Assembly: GCA_963720775.1 (NCBI GenBank)
Contig: CAVRGR010000002.1
Location: 310,001-374,000 of the forward strand
DNA from: JAENVT01 sp963720775
GTDB taxonomy: Bacteria; Actinomycetota; Acidimicrobiia; Acidimicrobiales; Ilumatobacteraceae
Length of the DNA: 64,000 nucleotides
Direction of reading: 5' to 3'
A program made the translations under genes and the position numbers. The notes below the pieces were generated by a model. The model saw only the letters and a program-made list of their open reading frames with translations, made no database searches and was not told where the DNA came from. Each line of letters opens with the position of its first letter. Within the stretch, counting starts at the first letter, position 1. Positions 8,147 through 15,833 of this stretch are shown in pieces.

Positions 8147-9236
8147 GAAATACACCAAGATCACCTCGATATTCGTCGCCGCCCTCGCCCTAGCCGCGTG
8201 TGGCGGATCCGGCAGTTCGGCGCCAACCTCGGTTGGCACCGAGACCACCGTTGCGACCACCGACTCGTCGCCCGGTGGCACCACCGCCACGACCGAGACG
8301 GCGACGACGGCGAACGTCGGATCCTCGACGTCGACCACCATTCCCGCCGATCCGGTGATGCCTCTCACCGGCCTGCCGATCGCAGATCCCGCGTTGGCTG
8401 CCCGGCCGGCGTTGGTCGTGAAGATCGACAACCATCCCGAGGCGCGACCGCAGAGCGGTCTGAATCAGGCCGACATCGTCTTCGAGGAGAACGTCGAGCA
8501 ACTCACCCGCTTCGCCGCCGTCTTCCAGAGCCAGACCCCCGACCCTGTCGGCCCGATCCGCAGCGCACGCGAGCAAGACGTGCAGCTGCTCGGTTCCTTG
8601 AACAAGCCGATCTTCGCGTGGAGCGGCGGCAACCCGGGTGTGACCACGGTCATCAACGGCTCCGACTTCGTCGTCGCCAACGTGCAGACCAATGCTCGCA
8701 AGGCCAGCAAGTCGTACCGCAGCAACCGGCCTGTGCCGCACAACCTCTACGCCCAGGGCAGCGGCCTGTTCACGATGGCTCCCGACGGTGCCGGCCCGCC
8801 CCCTCAACAGTTCTCGTACCTCAAGAACGGCGAGACAGCGGCCGGCGATCCGTCCGCCGGCGTGGAACTGGCGATGGATGGGGTGAAGGTGAAATGGACG
8901 TTCGACACCAAGTCGTCCTCGTACCTGCGCTTCCAGAGCGGCAAAGCGCACAACGACGCCGCGCTGGGTCAGGTGAATGCCAAGAACGTTCTCGTACTCG
9001 TCGTCGACTACGTGCAGAGCAAGATCTACGCGCCGAGCCCAATTGCCCAAACCCTCGGTACCGGTGAGGTGTACCTGTTCACCGGCGACAAGGTCGTGCA
9101 CGGCACGTGGAGCCGCGACGATCGCTTGAAGTCGTTCACGCTGACCGCTGACGACGGAAAGCCGATGTTGCTGACCCCCGGTCGCACATGGGTCGAACTG
9201 GCCCGGGTCGATTCGACGACGCCCAGTCCAGCCTGA
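8145..9236 (+). CDS. DUF3048 lipoprotein, copy 2
   Basis: 363-residue paralogue of the preceding protein. It has a signal peptide with lipobox LAAC, a Ser/Thr/Ala-rich linker, and the same conserved blocks (VMPLTGLPIADPAL, RPQSGLNQADIVFE, DPVGPIRSAREQD, GTWSRDDRLKSFTL). GTG 8145 was chosen because it starts a proper signal peptide (KYTKITSIF) and matches the GTG of copy 1; a TTG at 8127 would translate the htpX scar. DUF3048 function is unknown; the copies have diverged greatly outside the core blocks, so the duplication is not recent. Confidence 0.87.
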   Translation: MKYTKITSIFVAALALAACGGSGSSAPTSVGTETTVATTDSSPGGTTATTETATTANVGSSTSTTIPADPVMPLTGLPIADPALAARPALVVKIDNHPEARPQSGLNQADIVFEENVEQLTRFAAVFQSQTPDPVGPIRSAREQDVQLLGSLNKPIFAWSGGNPGVTTVINGSDFVVANVQTNARKASKSYRSNRPVPHNLYAQGSGLFTMAPDGAGPPPQQFSYLKNGETAAGDPSAGVELAMDGVKVKWTFDTKSSSYLRFQSGKAHNDAALGQVNAKNVLVLVVDYVQSKIYAPSPIAQTLGTGEVYLFTGDKVVHGTWSRDDRLKSFTLTADDGKPMLLTPGRTWVELARVDSTTPSPA

Positions 9237-9314
9237 CCGGTACGGACCGAAACTGGTGGCCGGAGCACCAGGCAACGGGCTACATACTCCTTGGGTCCGG
9301 TATGCCCGCGGCGA

Positions 9315-9320
9315 TACGCT
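9315..9320 (+). promoter_or_regulatory. -10 element, leaderless promoter of pdxS
   Basis: TACGCT lies 6 bases before ATG 9327. An AGAGG lies only one base before the ATG, too close for a normal ribosome site, which favours a leaderless start. Confidence 0.6.
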
Positions 9321-9326
9321 AGAGGC

Positions 9327-10226
9327 ATGACTTCGAGCACTTCTTCGCCGCGCGCCACGGGCACGTACCCGGTCAAGCGTGGCCTTGCCGAGATGTTGAA
9401 AGGCGGCGTCATCATGGATGTCGTCACCGCCGCGCAGGCCAAAGTTGCAGAAGATTCCGGGGCGTGTGCAGTGATGGCGCTGGAGCGTGTGCCGGCCGAC
9501 ATCCGTCGCGACGGAGGTGTCGCCCGCATGAGCGACCCTGAGATGATCGAGGCCATCAAGGCCGCTGTCACGATCCCGGTCATGGCCAAGGCTCGTATCG
9601 GGCACTTCGTCGAGGCACAGATCCTCGAGGCACTCGGCGTCGACTACGTCGACGAGAGCGAGGTGCTCACCCCTGCCGACGAGACCCATCACATCGACAA
9701 GTACAAGTTCACCGTGCCGTTCGTGTGCGGCGCGACCAATCTGGGCGAGGCTCTGCGCCGCATCAGCGAAGGCGCTTGCCTGATTCGCTCCAAGGGCGAG
9801 GCCGGCACCGGCAACATCGTCGAAGCAGTCCGCCATCTGCGCAACATCATCGGCGACATCCGCAAGGTTGGGCAGGCCGATTCGGCCGAGCTGTTCCAAT
9901 GGGCGAAGCAGCTGCAGGCACCGCTGCCGTTGGTGCAAGAGATCGCCGAGACCGGGTGGCTGCCGGTTCCGCTGTTCTGTGCCGGAGGGATCGCCACACC
10001 GGCCGACGCCGCGTTGGCGATGCAACTCGGCGCGGAAGCCGTCTTCGTGGGCTCCGGGATCTTCAAGAGCGACGACCCGGCGCCGCGGGCCAAGGCGATC
10101 GTCGAAGCCACCACACACTTCCGCGACGCAGACATCCTCGCCAAGGTCAGCCGGGGCCTCGGTGCCCCGATGACCGGCATCGGCATGGACGAGATCAATC
10201 AGCGATACGCGGAGCGCGGCTGGTAA
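9327..10226 (+). CDS. pdxS: Pyridoxal 5'-phosphate synthase, PdxS subunit
   Basis: 299-residue (beta/alpha)8 synthase that builds PLP from ribose 5-phosphate, glyceraldehyde 3-phosphate and ammonia supplied by PdxT. Highly conserved blocks are visible: KRGLAEMLKGGVIMDVV (catalytic Asp), VMALERVPADIR, PVMAKARIGHFVEAQ with the active-site Lys, and SKGEAGTGNIVEAVRH. The start is set by family alignment and by the -10 element 6 bases upstream. pdxT follows after 2 bases. Confidence 0.97.
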   Translation: MTSSTSSPRATGTYPVKRGLAEMLKGGVIMDVVTAAQAKVAEDSGACAVMALERVPADIRRDGGVARMSDPEMIEAIKAAVTIPVMAKARIGHFVEAQILEALGVDYVDESEVLTPADETHHIDKYKFTVPFVCGATNLGEALRRISEGACLIRSKGEAGTGNIVEAVRHLRNIIGDIRKVGQADSAELFQWAKQLQAPLPLVQEIAETGWLPVPLFCAGGIATPADAALAMQLGAEAVFVGSGIFKSDDPAPRAKAIVEATTHFRDADILAKVSRGLGAPMTGIGMDEINQRYAERGW

Positions 10227-10228
10227 CC

Positions 10229-10819
10229 ATGTCGAAGATGGGCGGGCCACCTCGGCTCGTCGGCGTGCTGGCACTGCAGGGAGCGTTCGAAGCGCATCAG
10301 CGCGCCCTCGCGACCGCTGGGGCTTCGACTCGCCAGGTTCGCCGCCCGGCGGATCTGGCAGGCCTCGACGCCCTGGTGATGCCGGGCGGCGAGAGCACCG
10401 CGATGTCGCGGTTGTTGACCACGTCGGGTCTGTACGACGAGATCAAGCCGCTGCTCAGTGACGGCTTGCCCGTCTTCGGTACCTGCGCCGGCATGATCCT
10501 GCTGGCGTCGGAGGTCTTGGACGGCCGCCCCGACCAGAGGAACTTCGGGGCGATCGATGTCTCGGTTCGACGGAACGGCTACGGCCGTCAGATCGACAGC
10601 TTCGAGGCCGACATCGACGTCATCGATTTCGATCATCCGTTCCACGCGGTTTTCATCCGCGCCCCTAAGGTCGTCGCTGTCGGACCCAACGTCGAAGTGC
10701 TCGCCGAACACGACGGGGTGCCGGTTGTGGCTCGACAGGGTCACGTGATGGTGGCATCGTTTCACCCGGAACTCACCGCCGACGCTCGGCTGCACGCCAG
10801 ATTCCTTCAGGAGGTATAG
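10229..10819 (+). CDS. pdxT: Pyridoxal 5'-phosphate synthase glutaminase, PdxT subunit
   Basis: 196-residue class I glutamine amidotransferase of the PdxT/SNO family. GVLALQGAFEAH opens the domain, MPGGESTAM is the oxyanion-loop region, the nucleophile Cys lies in FGTCAGMILLA, and the His-Glu pair is in VASFHPELT. It releases ammonia from glutamine for PdxS. The stop overlaps the AGGAGGT ribosome site of yebC, so the three genes form an operon. Confidence 0.96.
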   Translation: MSKMGGPPRLVGVLALQGAFEAHQRALATAGASTRQVRRPADLAGLDALVMPGGESTAMSRLLTTSGLYDEIKPLLSDGLPVFGTCAGMILLASEVLDGRPDQRNFGAIDVSVRRNGYGRQIDSFEADIDVIDFDHPFHAVFIRAPKVVAVGPNVEVLAEHDGVPVVARQGHVMVASFHPELTADARLHARFLQEV

Positions 10820-10822
10820 GCC

Positions 10823-11569
10823 ATGTCGGGCCATTCGAAGTGGGCAACGATCAAGCACAAGAAGGGTGCGGTCGACAAGGCCAGGGGCAAGCTCTTCGCC
10901 AAGATCGCCCGACAGTTGGAGGTCGCGGCGCGCGACGGTGGCGGTGATCCCAACTCGAATGCCACGCTGCGCACGGTGATGCTCAAAGCGAAGGCCGGGC
11001 AGATGACCAACGACGCCATTGATCGAGCCATCAAGCGAGGCACTGGCGAAGACGACGGCGGCACGTACGAGGCGATCACCTATGAGGGATATGCACCGGG
11101 CGGAGTTGCGTTGCTGATCGACGTTCTCACCGACAACCGCAACCGCACGGGCGCCGACATCCGCAACATCTTCTCCAAGCTCGGTGGTTCGATGGCCGAG
11201 CCCGGCGCGGTCGGTTGGCAGTTCGCGAGGCGCGGGGTCATCATGGTTACGGGAGGCGACGAAGACACCGTGATGATGGCTGCACTCGAGGCCGGTGCGG
11301 ACGACGTGTCGAGCGACGGCGACGACTTCCGCATCACGTGCGATCCCTCGGGGGTCTACGAGGTTCGCGATGCGCTGCAGGCGGCGGGCATCGAGGTCGA
11401 GTCGGCCGACAGCACGATGGTGGCGAGCCTGTCGGTCGAGGTCACCGACGCCGACGACGCCCGCAAGATCCTCCGCATCGTCGACGCTCTCGAGGACAAC
11501 GACGACGTACAAGACGTCTACAGCAACTTCGACATCAGCGACGAGCTCATGGAGGCGGTCGGAGGATGA
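10823..11569 (+). CDS. yebC: YebC/PmpR family DNA-binding regulatory protein
   Basis: 248-residue YebC family protein beginning with the signature GHSKWATIKHKKGAVDKARG and containing NPNSNATLR-like and EGYAPGGVALLID blocks. YebC proteins are transcriptional regulators or, for some members, translation factors that relieve ribosome pausing; which applies here cannot be told. A strong AGGAGGT precedes the ATG by 7-8 bases. The adjacency to ruvC (here separated by one peroxiredoxin gene) is widely conserved. Confidence 0.95.
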   Translation: MSGHSKWATIKHKKGAVDKARGKLFAKIARQLEVAARDGGGDPNSNATLRTVMLKAKAGQMTNDAIDRAIKRGTGEDDGGTYEAITYEGYAPGGVALLIDVLTDNRNRTGADIRNIFSKLGGSMAEPGAVGWQFARRGVIMVTGGDEDTVMMAALEAGADDVSSDGDDFRITCDPSGVYEVRDALQAAGIEVESADSTMVASLSVEVTDADDARKILRIVDALEDNDDVQDVYSNFDISDELMEAVGG

Positions 11570-12018
11570 GCGTCGGAATCGGCGACGCCGCTCCGACGTT
11601 TCGACTACCCGCAACCGGTGGCGCGACGGTTTCGCTCGACGACTTCCAAGGAAAGCCCGTCGTGCTGGTCTTCTATCCCGGCGACGACACCGCCGTCTGT
11701 ACCAAGCAGCTCAACTCCTACAGTCGCGGCCTCGACCAATTCGAGGCGCTCGACGCTCAGGTTCTGGGGATCTCTGCGCAGAGCGTCGAGAGCCACGAGA
11801 CCTTCGCCCGCAAGCTCGGGCTGAAGTTCCCGCTGCTGGCCGACACCGACAAGGTGGTCGCCGGGCTGTACGGCACGCTCGGCCCGCTCGGCTTCGCCCG
11901 TCGCAGCGTGTTCATCATCGACCGCCAGGGCATCATCCGGTACGCCCACCGGGCGATCGCCGGCCTCACCTATCGATCCGTCGATGAGCTCATCGAGGTG
12001 CTCGCCTCGCTGCAGTAA
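11566..12018 (+). CDS. Peroxiredoxin, BCP/AhpE-like, probably 1-Cys
   Basis: 150-residue thioredoxin-fold peroxidase. The peroxidatic Cys is in FYPGDDTAVCTKQL (about residue 47). There is no second cysteine five residues later, as in typical 2-Cys BCP, and none elsewhere in the chain, so recycling must use an external thiol. The conserved Arg in FARRSVFIIDRQG completes the active site. ATG overlaps the yebC stop (ATGA), so translation is coupled. It reduces peroxides in the cytosol; exact subfamily is uncertain. Confidence 0.88.
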   Translation: MSVGIGDAAPTFRLPATGGATVSLDDFQGKPVVLVFYPGDDTAVCTKQLNSYSRGLDQFEALDAQVLGISAQSVESHETFARKLGLKFPLLADTDKVVAGLYGTLGPLGFARRSVFIIDRQGIIRYAHRAIAGLTYRSVDELIEVLASLQ

Positions 12019-12023
12019 CCCCA

Positions 12024-12066
12024 GTGGAGTGTTTCAGGCCCACCCGGGTGCCTCCGCGCACCCCAC
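12024..12066. repeat. 43-nt GTGGAGTG repeat, unit A
   Basis: Begins GTGGAGTGTTTC and ends GCGCACCCCAC. It shares GGGTGCCTCCGCGCA with unit B and the same length and terminal 8-mer (one mismatch) with 985-1027. It begins 5 bases after the peroxiredoxin stop. Confidence 0.75.
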
Positions 12067-12074
12067 AGGCCGGC

Positions 12075-12117
12075 GTGGAGTGTTTCGTGTCCACACGGGT
12101 GCCTCCGCGCACTCCAC
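12075..12117. repeat. 43-nt GTGGAGTG repeat, unit B
   Basis: Begins GTGGAGTGTTTC and ends GCGCACTCCAC, so GTGGAGTG and CACTCCAC form an 8-bp stem. It is tandem to unit A with an 8-base spacer, and is the better preserved palindrome of the pair. Downstream only the ruvC promoter remains before the gene. Confidence 0.75.
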
Positions 12118-12159
12118 GTCGCAGGGCAGGTGATCACTCGCCCGGCCGACCCGTCGTAC

Positions 12160-12165
12160 TACAGT
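12160..12165 (+). promoter_or_regulatory. -10 element of ruvC
   Basis: TACAGT lies 8 bases before GTG 12174. It sits immediately upstream of the LexA box, so LexA would cover the transcription start. Confidence 0.6.
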
Positions 12166-12166
12166 A

Positions 12167-12180
12167 CGAACCTGTGTTCG
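12167..12180. promoter_or_regulatory. LexA (SOS) box of ruvCAB
   Basis: CGAAC-CTGT-GTTCG is a perfect match to the Gram-positive/actinobacterial LexA operator CGAACnnnnGTTCG. It overlaps the first codons of ruvC, just downstream of the -10 element. This predicts DNA-damage induction of the Holliday-junction genes. Confidence 0.85.
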
Positions 12181-12701
12181 TTGTGCAACGTGTCCTCGGA
12201 ATCGACCCCGGTCTCACCCGATGTGGGTATGCCGTCCTCGATACCACCAGCAAGGGCACGCCGAAGGCGGTGTCGCTCGGTGTGCTGCGCACGCCGCCCA
12301 CCGATCCGTTGCCACAGCGCCTGGCCGCGCTGCAAGCGGAGATCGTCTCGCTGCTGGGCGAGTTCCGGCCCGACGTGGTGGCCGTGGAGCAGGTCTTCTT
12401 CCAGGTCAACGTGCGCACGGCCATGAGCGTCGGCCAGGCGAGCGGCCTGGCCCTTGCCGAGGCGGCCGCGTTTGGTTGCCAGGTCGTGCAATACACCCCG
12501 AACCAGGTCAAGAACTCCGTTGCCGGATGGGGTGGTGCCGACAAGGCGCAGGTTCAGAAGATGGTTCAGGCGCGGCTCGGGTTCTCGACTCCGCCGCGTC
12601 CTGCCGACGCTGCCGACGCCGCGGCGCTGGCCCTGTGTCATCTCTCGTCGGCTCCGCTGCAGCGCCACGTCGACGCGCTCGCCAGGGTGGTGGGGGCATG
12701 A
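12174..12701 (+). CDS. ruvC: Holliday junction resolvase RuvC
   Basis: 175-residue RNase H-fold endonuclease that cuts Holliday junctions with RuvAB. The first catalytic Asp is in VLGIDPGLTRCGYAV, a catalytic Glu in VAVEQVFFQVN, and the C-terminal acidic pair in DAADAAALALCH. GTG 12174 is placed 8 bases after the -10 TACAGT, predicting a leaderless message; GTG 12183 is an alternative. A LexA box overlaps the start. The stop overlaps the ruvA ATG (ATGA). Confidence 0.93.
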   Translation: MFVVQRVLGIDPGLTRCGYAVLDTTSKGTPKAVSLGVLRTPPTDPLPQRLAALQAEIVSLLGEFRPDVVAVEQVFFQVNVRTAMSVGQASGLALAEAAAFGCQVVQYTPNQVKNSVAGWGGADKAQVQKMVQARLGFSTPPRPADAADAAALALCHLSSAPLQRHVDALARVVGA

Positions 12702-13286
12702 TCGGCTCGCTGCGCGGCTCGGTGCTCGAACGGCTCGACGATTGCAGCGTGCTGATCGAAGTGGGTGGCGTCGGGCTACCTCGTCACCGTCACGCCGCGC
12801 ACGTTGGCCGAACTGGAGCCCACGTCCCCCGTCTTCTTGTACGTTCATCATCACATCCGTGAAGACGCGCAGATGTTGTTCGGGTTCCTGCGCCGTGACG
12901 AGCGGTCAGCGTTCGACATCCTCATTGCCACGCACGGCATCGGGCCGGCATTGGCGGTCGCCATCCTCGGCACTCATTCGCCGACGGCACTCGTCGACAT
13001 CGTCGGCCGGCAACGATCTCGGCGCGCTCACCTTGGTTCCCGGTGTCGGCAAGAAGACCGCCGAGCGATTGCTCATCGAGTTGCGCAATCGGCTCAACCT
13101 GCCGACGCTCGATCCGCTCGTCCACCGCGGGTGGAAGCGCAGTGGGCGACGTGCGCGAGGCGCTCAGCGGCCTGGGCTACGCGCCCGAAGAGATTCGCGA
13201 GGCGATGCGTGAGCTGTCCGATACCGAATCGGCGGCAAGCACTGCTGCGCGATGCGTTGCGGCTGCTGGGGGCTCGACGTGCGTGA
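12698..13286 (+). pseudogene. ruvA: RuvA, Holliday junction branch-migration subunit, with four +1 frameshifts
   Basis: All of RuvA is present but spread over changing frames. ATG 12698 opens MIGSLRGSVLERL; the frame moves at the extra G in GGG 12773-12775, again at the extra C near 13007-13008, at GGG 13129-13131 and at GG near 13234. Removing one base at each gives a 194-residue protein, the normal length, including the helix-hairpin-helix parts THGIGPALAVAIL and TLVPGVGKKTAERLLIE and the C-terminal domain ALSGLGYAPEEIREAM. RuvA loads RuvB on junctions. Either the consensus has insertion errors or the gene is dead; neighbours ruvC and ruvB are intact. Confidence 0.85.
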
Positions 13287-14313
13287 GGAGTTCCTCGATC
13301 CATCGCCCGCCGACGACATCGAGGAGGCCGACGAAGCGGGGCTGCGGCCGCGGCGGCTGAGCGAGTTCGTCGGCCAGGGCGAGCTGAAGGAGCACCTCAG
13401 CATCGTGCTCGAGGCGGCGAAGATGCGCGGCCAACCGGCCGACCACCTGCTGCTCGCCGGCCCTCCCGGCCTCGGCAAGACCAGCCTTGCCGGCATCGTC
13501 GCCGTCGAGATGGGTGTGCACATGCACATCACCTCCGGTCCGGCGCTCGAACGGGCGGGCGACCTCGCCGCGATCCTCACCAAGCTCGGCGACGGCGACG
13601 TGCTGTTCATCGACGAGATCCATCGTCTGTCGCGCGTCGTCGAAGAGATCCTCTACCCGGCCATGGAGGACTTCCAGCTCGACATCGTCGTGGGCAAGGG
13701 TCCTGCGGCGTCGTCGATCCGCCTCAGCCTGCCAGCGTTCACGCTCGTCGGGGCGACGACACGCACGGGGATGATCACCGGTCCGCTGCGCGATCGCTTC
13801 GGTCTCGTCGCTCGCCTCGACTACTACGCCGACGACGAGCTGGAAACGATCGTCCGCCGAGCCGCCGGAATTCTGAAGGTCTCGATCAAACCAGAGGCTG
13901 CGTGGGAGATCGCCCGTCGTTCGCGTGGCACTCCGCGCATCGCCAACCGCCTGCTCCGCCGTGTGCGCGACTACGCCGAGGTGCGCGGCGACGGCACGAT
14001 CTCGGTGGCCACCGCACGTGACGGCCTGCAGCTGTTCGGCGTCGACGGCCGTGGCCTCGACAAGGTCGACCGGGCGATCCTCTCGGCGATCTGCAAGCAG
14101 TTCCACGGTGGCCCAGTGGGCCTCAGCACGCTGGCCATCAGCGTCGGCGAGCAGCCCGAGACGGTGGAAGACATGTACGAGCCGTTCCTCATCCAGCAGG
14201 GCATGATCGCCAGAACACCGCGTGGTCGAGTGGCGATGGCTGCCGCCTACGAACACATCGGGTTGACACCTCCTACGCCAGGCAGCGCGCCGGGGGCGTC
14301 ACTGTTCGACTGA
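13279..14313 (+). CDS. ruvB: Holliday junction helicase motor RuvB
   Basis: 344-residue AAA+ ATPase driving branch migration. The N-terminal RPRRLSEFVGQGELKEHL, Walker A GPPGLGKTSL, Walker B VLFIDEIHRL, sensor TRTGMITGPLRDRFG and the C-terminal winged helix (TPRGR) are all present. GTG 13279 overlaps the last 8 bases of ruvA, the usual coupled arrangement; a reading from 13252 adds unrelated residues. The 3' end overlaps a convergent gene by 15 bases. Confidence 0.96.
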   Translation: MREEFLDPSPADDIEEADEAGLRPRRLSEFVGQGELKEHLSIVLEAAKMRGQPADHLLLAGPPGLGKTSLAGIVAVEMGVHMHITSGPALERAGDLAAILTKLGDGDVLFIDEIHRLSRVVEEILYPAMEDFQLDIVVGKGPAASSIRLSLPAFTLVGATTRTGMITGPLRDRFGLVARLDYYADDELETIVRRAAGILKVSIKPEAAWEIARRSRGTPRIANRLLRRVRDYAEVRGDGTISVATARDGLQLFGVDGRGLDKVDRAILSAICKQFHGGPVGLSTLAISVGEQPETVEDMYEPFLIQQGMIARTPRGRVAMAAAYEHIGLTPPTPGSAPGASLFD

Positions 14314-15081
14314 TCGTGGCGCGCCGTCGCGGAGACGCACGCTCAAGCACGTGACGCAACCTTCCAGTTTCTGGAACTCGCCGATGTCGACCTCGACCGG
14401 GTGGTAGCCGAGTGAGCGATAGACGTCGGCCGATGCAGGACAATCGGCGGCCATCAGCAAGCGATCATCCCCCAGCAGCACGACGTGGGCACCCGATTCC
14501 TCGGGTGTTGCCAGGAACTTGGTGAAGATCGAGGGATCATCGACGGCGTCGGGCCAGCCGACGATCGTTCCGTCGGGAAGCGCCGTGACCGCCGACTTCA
14601 GATGAAGCACCTTGGTGCACGGCACGCTGACCACGCGTGCGCCGCGCGTTGTGAGATGAGCGGCCAGTTGGGCGACGCCCGCCGCGTTGGTGCGCCCGCC
14701 CAGACCCACGTAAACGGTGTCACCGACCTTCAAGACGTCGCCGCCGTCCAGCGTCGCGGGTGGTTCGATCCGCAGTGGTTCGTAGCCGAGCCCGGTGAGC
14801 GCGTGCGCCACTGCCGCGGTCTCCGGTTGTCTGCTCGGCGCGCCCGGAAGGGAGATCACCACCAGGTCACGGAAGGCGACCATGGTGTCCTCGATGAACA
14901 CCGCATCGGCACAATCGTCGGCCGGAGGCACCTCGATGGTCTCCCAACCGCTTCGCTGCAACGCGTCGACGTAGGCGACCCATTGAGTCGTGGCCAGTTC
15001 CACGTCGACCGGCTGCCGCACGATGTGGGTGAGCAGGCCTTCGGCGAGGCGCGGCCCGGGCCGTCGCACGAGGGCTCTCAC
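14299..15081 (-). CDS. Dimethylarginine dimethylaminohydrolase-like amidinotransferase-fold protein
   Basis: 260-residue pentein-fold hydrolase. The pattern matches DDAH/arginine-deiminase relatives: acidic residues in VFIEDTMVAF, LDGGDVLKVG, the catalytic His in TKVLHLKSAVT, and the catalytic Cys near the C-terminus in KLEGCVTCLSV. It probably hydrolyses a guanidino group (methylarginine or a related compound); the substrate is inferred. GTG 15081 overlaps the stop of the upstream dienelactone-hydrolase gene (GTGA), so they are co-expressed. The tail overlaps ruvB convergently. Confidence 0.84.
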   Translation of the reverse strand: MRALVRRPGPRLAEGLLTHIVRQPVDVELATTQWVAYVDALQRSGWETIEVPPADDCADAVFIEDTMVAFRDLVVISLPGAPSRQPETAAVAHALTGLGYEPLRIEPPATLDGGDVLKVGDTVYVGLGGRTNAAGVAQLAAHLTTRGARVVSVPCTKVLHLKSAVTALPDGTIVGWPDAVDDPSIFTKFLATPEESGAHVVLLGDDRLLMAADCPASADVYRSLGYHPVEVDIGEFQKLEGCVTCLSVRLRDGAPRSVEQ

Positions 15082-15782
15082 GCGGGGAGATGAGAAGCCA
15101 GGAAGGCCATCGTCTTGCTCCACGCCGATTGCGCTGCGCCCTCGTCGTAGAAGATCTCGCTCTGGTGGTTGTCGAAGGCGTGTCCCGCGGTTTCGACGTT
15201 GAGGAGGAAGCCGGGCTTGCCGGCGATCGCCCCACTGATCGCATCGATGCCTTCATTGGGGATGTACGTGTCGCTGTTGCCGAAGTGGAACAGGGTGGGA
15301 CACGACACCTGGTCGATCATCCCGAGCATCGAAGGAACACCGGATCCGTAGTAGCTCACACAGCAGCTCGGCTCGGCCATCGCCGCCACGCCCCAGGCAA
15401 TGGTGCCACCGAGGCAGAACCCGAGCACCGCCGGCGCCGACGTGATGCCCGATTGTGCGTGAAGGTGTGCGAGCGCGGCGGCAGAGTCGGACACTGCCTG
15501 CGGGAAGTCGAGCTGCTGCACCTTCCCCATCGAAGCCTTGAGGCCCGCCTCGTCGTGATCGGCCTCCCAGTTGGGAGCGAAGCGCCAGAACAGATCGGGA
15601 GCGCCGACGAGGTAGCCGGTGACGGCAAGGCGTTCGGCGACGTCACGGATGTAGGCGCCGACGCCGAAGATCTCTTGGATCAGCAAGATCGCGGATCGTG
15701 GCGGCGTGTCCGGAGTCCAGATGTGCACATCCATCGCGCCGTCGGACCCACACACCACCTGATCGGTTCGTAACGTCGTCAT
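15078..15782 (-). CDS. Dienelactone hydrolase family protein
   Basis: 234-residue alpha/beta hydrolase of the dienelactone hydrolase family. The nucleophile is Cys in LGFCLGGTIAW, the acid lies after HFGNSDTYIP, and the His in ETAGHAFDNHQ. Family members open lactones of aromatic catabolism, but many genomic copies are of unknown substrate. It is first in a two-gene minus-strand operon with the DDAH-like gene. The gap to the divergent queA is 51 bases. Confidence 0.9.
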   Translation of the reverse strand: MTTLRTDQVVCGSDGAMDVHIWTPDTPPRSAILLIQEIFGVGAYIRDVAERLAVTGYLVGAPDLFWRFAPNWEADHDEAGLKASMGKVQQLDFPQAVSDSAAALAHLHAQSGITSAPAVLGFCLGGTIAWGVAAMAEPSCCVSYYGSGVPSMLGMIDQVSCPTLFHFGNSDTYIPNEGIDAISGAIAGKPGFLLNVETAGHAFDNHQSEIFYDEGAAQSAWSKTMAFLASHLPA

Positions 15783-15818
15783 GCCGGCAATCGTGTCACA
15801 CCGTCAGCGAGGTGGCCG

Positions 15819-15824
15819 TAGCCT
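15819..15824 (+). promoter_or_regulatory. -10 element, leaderless promoter of queA
   Basis: TAGCCT lies 9 bases before ATG 15834, and there is no ribosome site between. Confidence 0.55.
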
Positions 15825-15833
15825 GGTCGCCCC

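Noticed and set aside
8190..10274. 694-residue minus-strand open frame opposite the DUF3048 gene and pdxS
   Set aside because: Shadow of two real genes; no recognisable domain.
12698..13286. Programmed ribosomal frameshifting in ruvA
   Set aside because: Four shifts in one short gene, each at an ordinary GG/GGG/CC run with no slippery heptamer or stimulatory structure, are not plausible as recoding.
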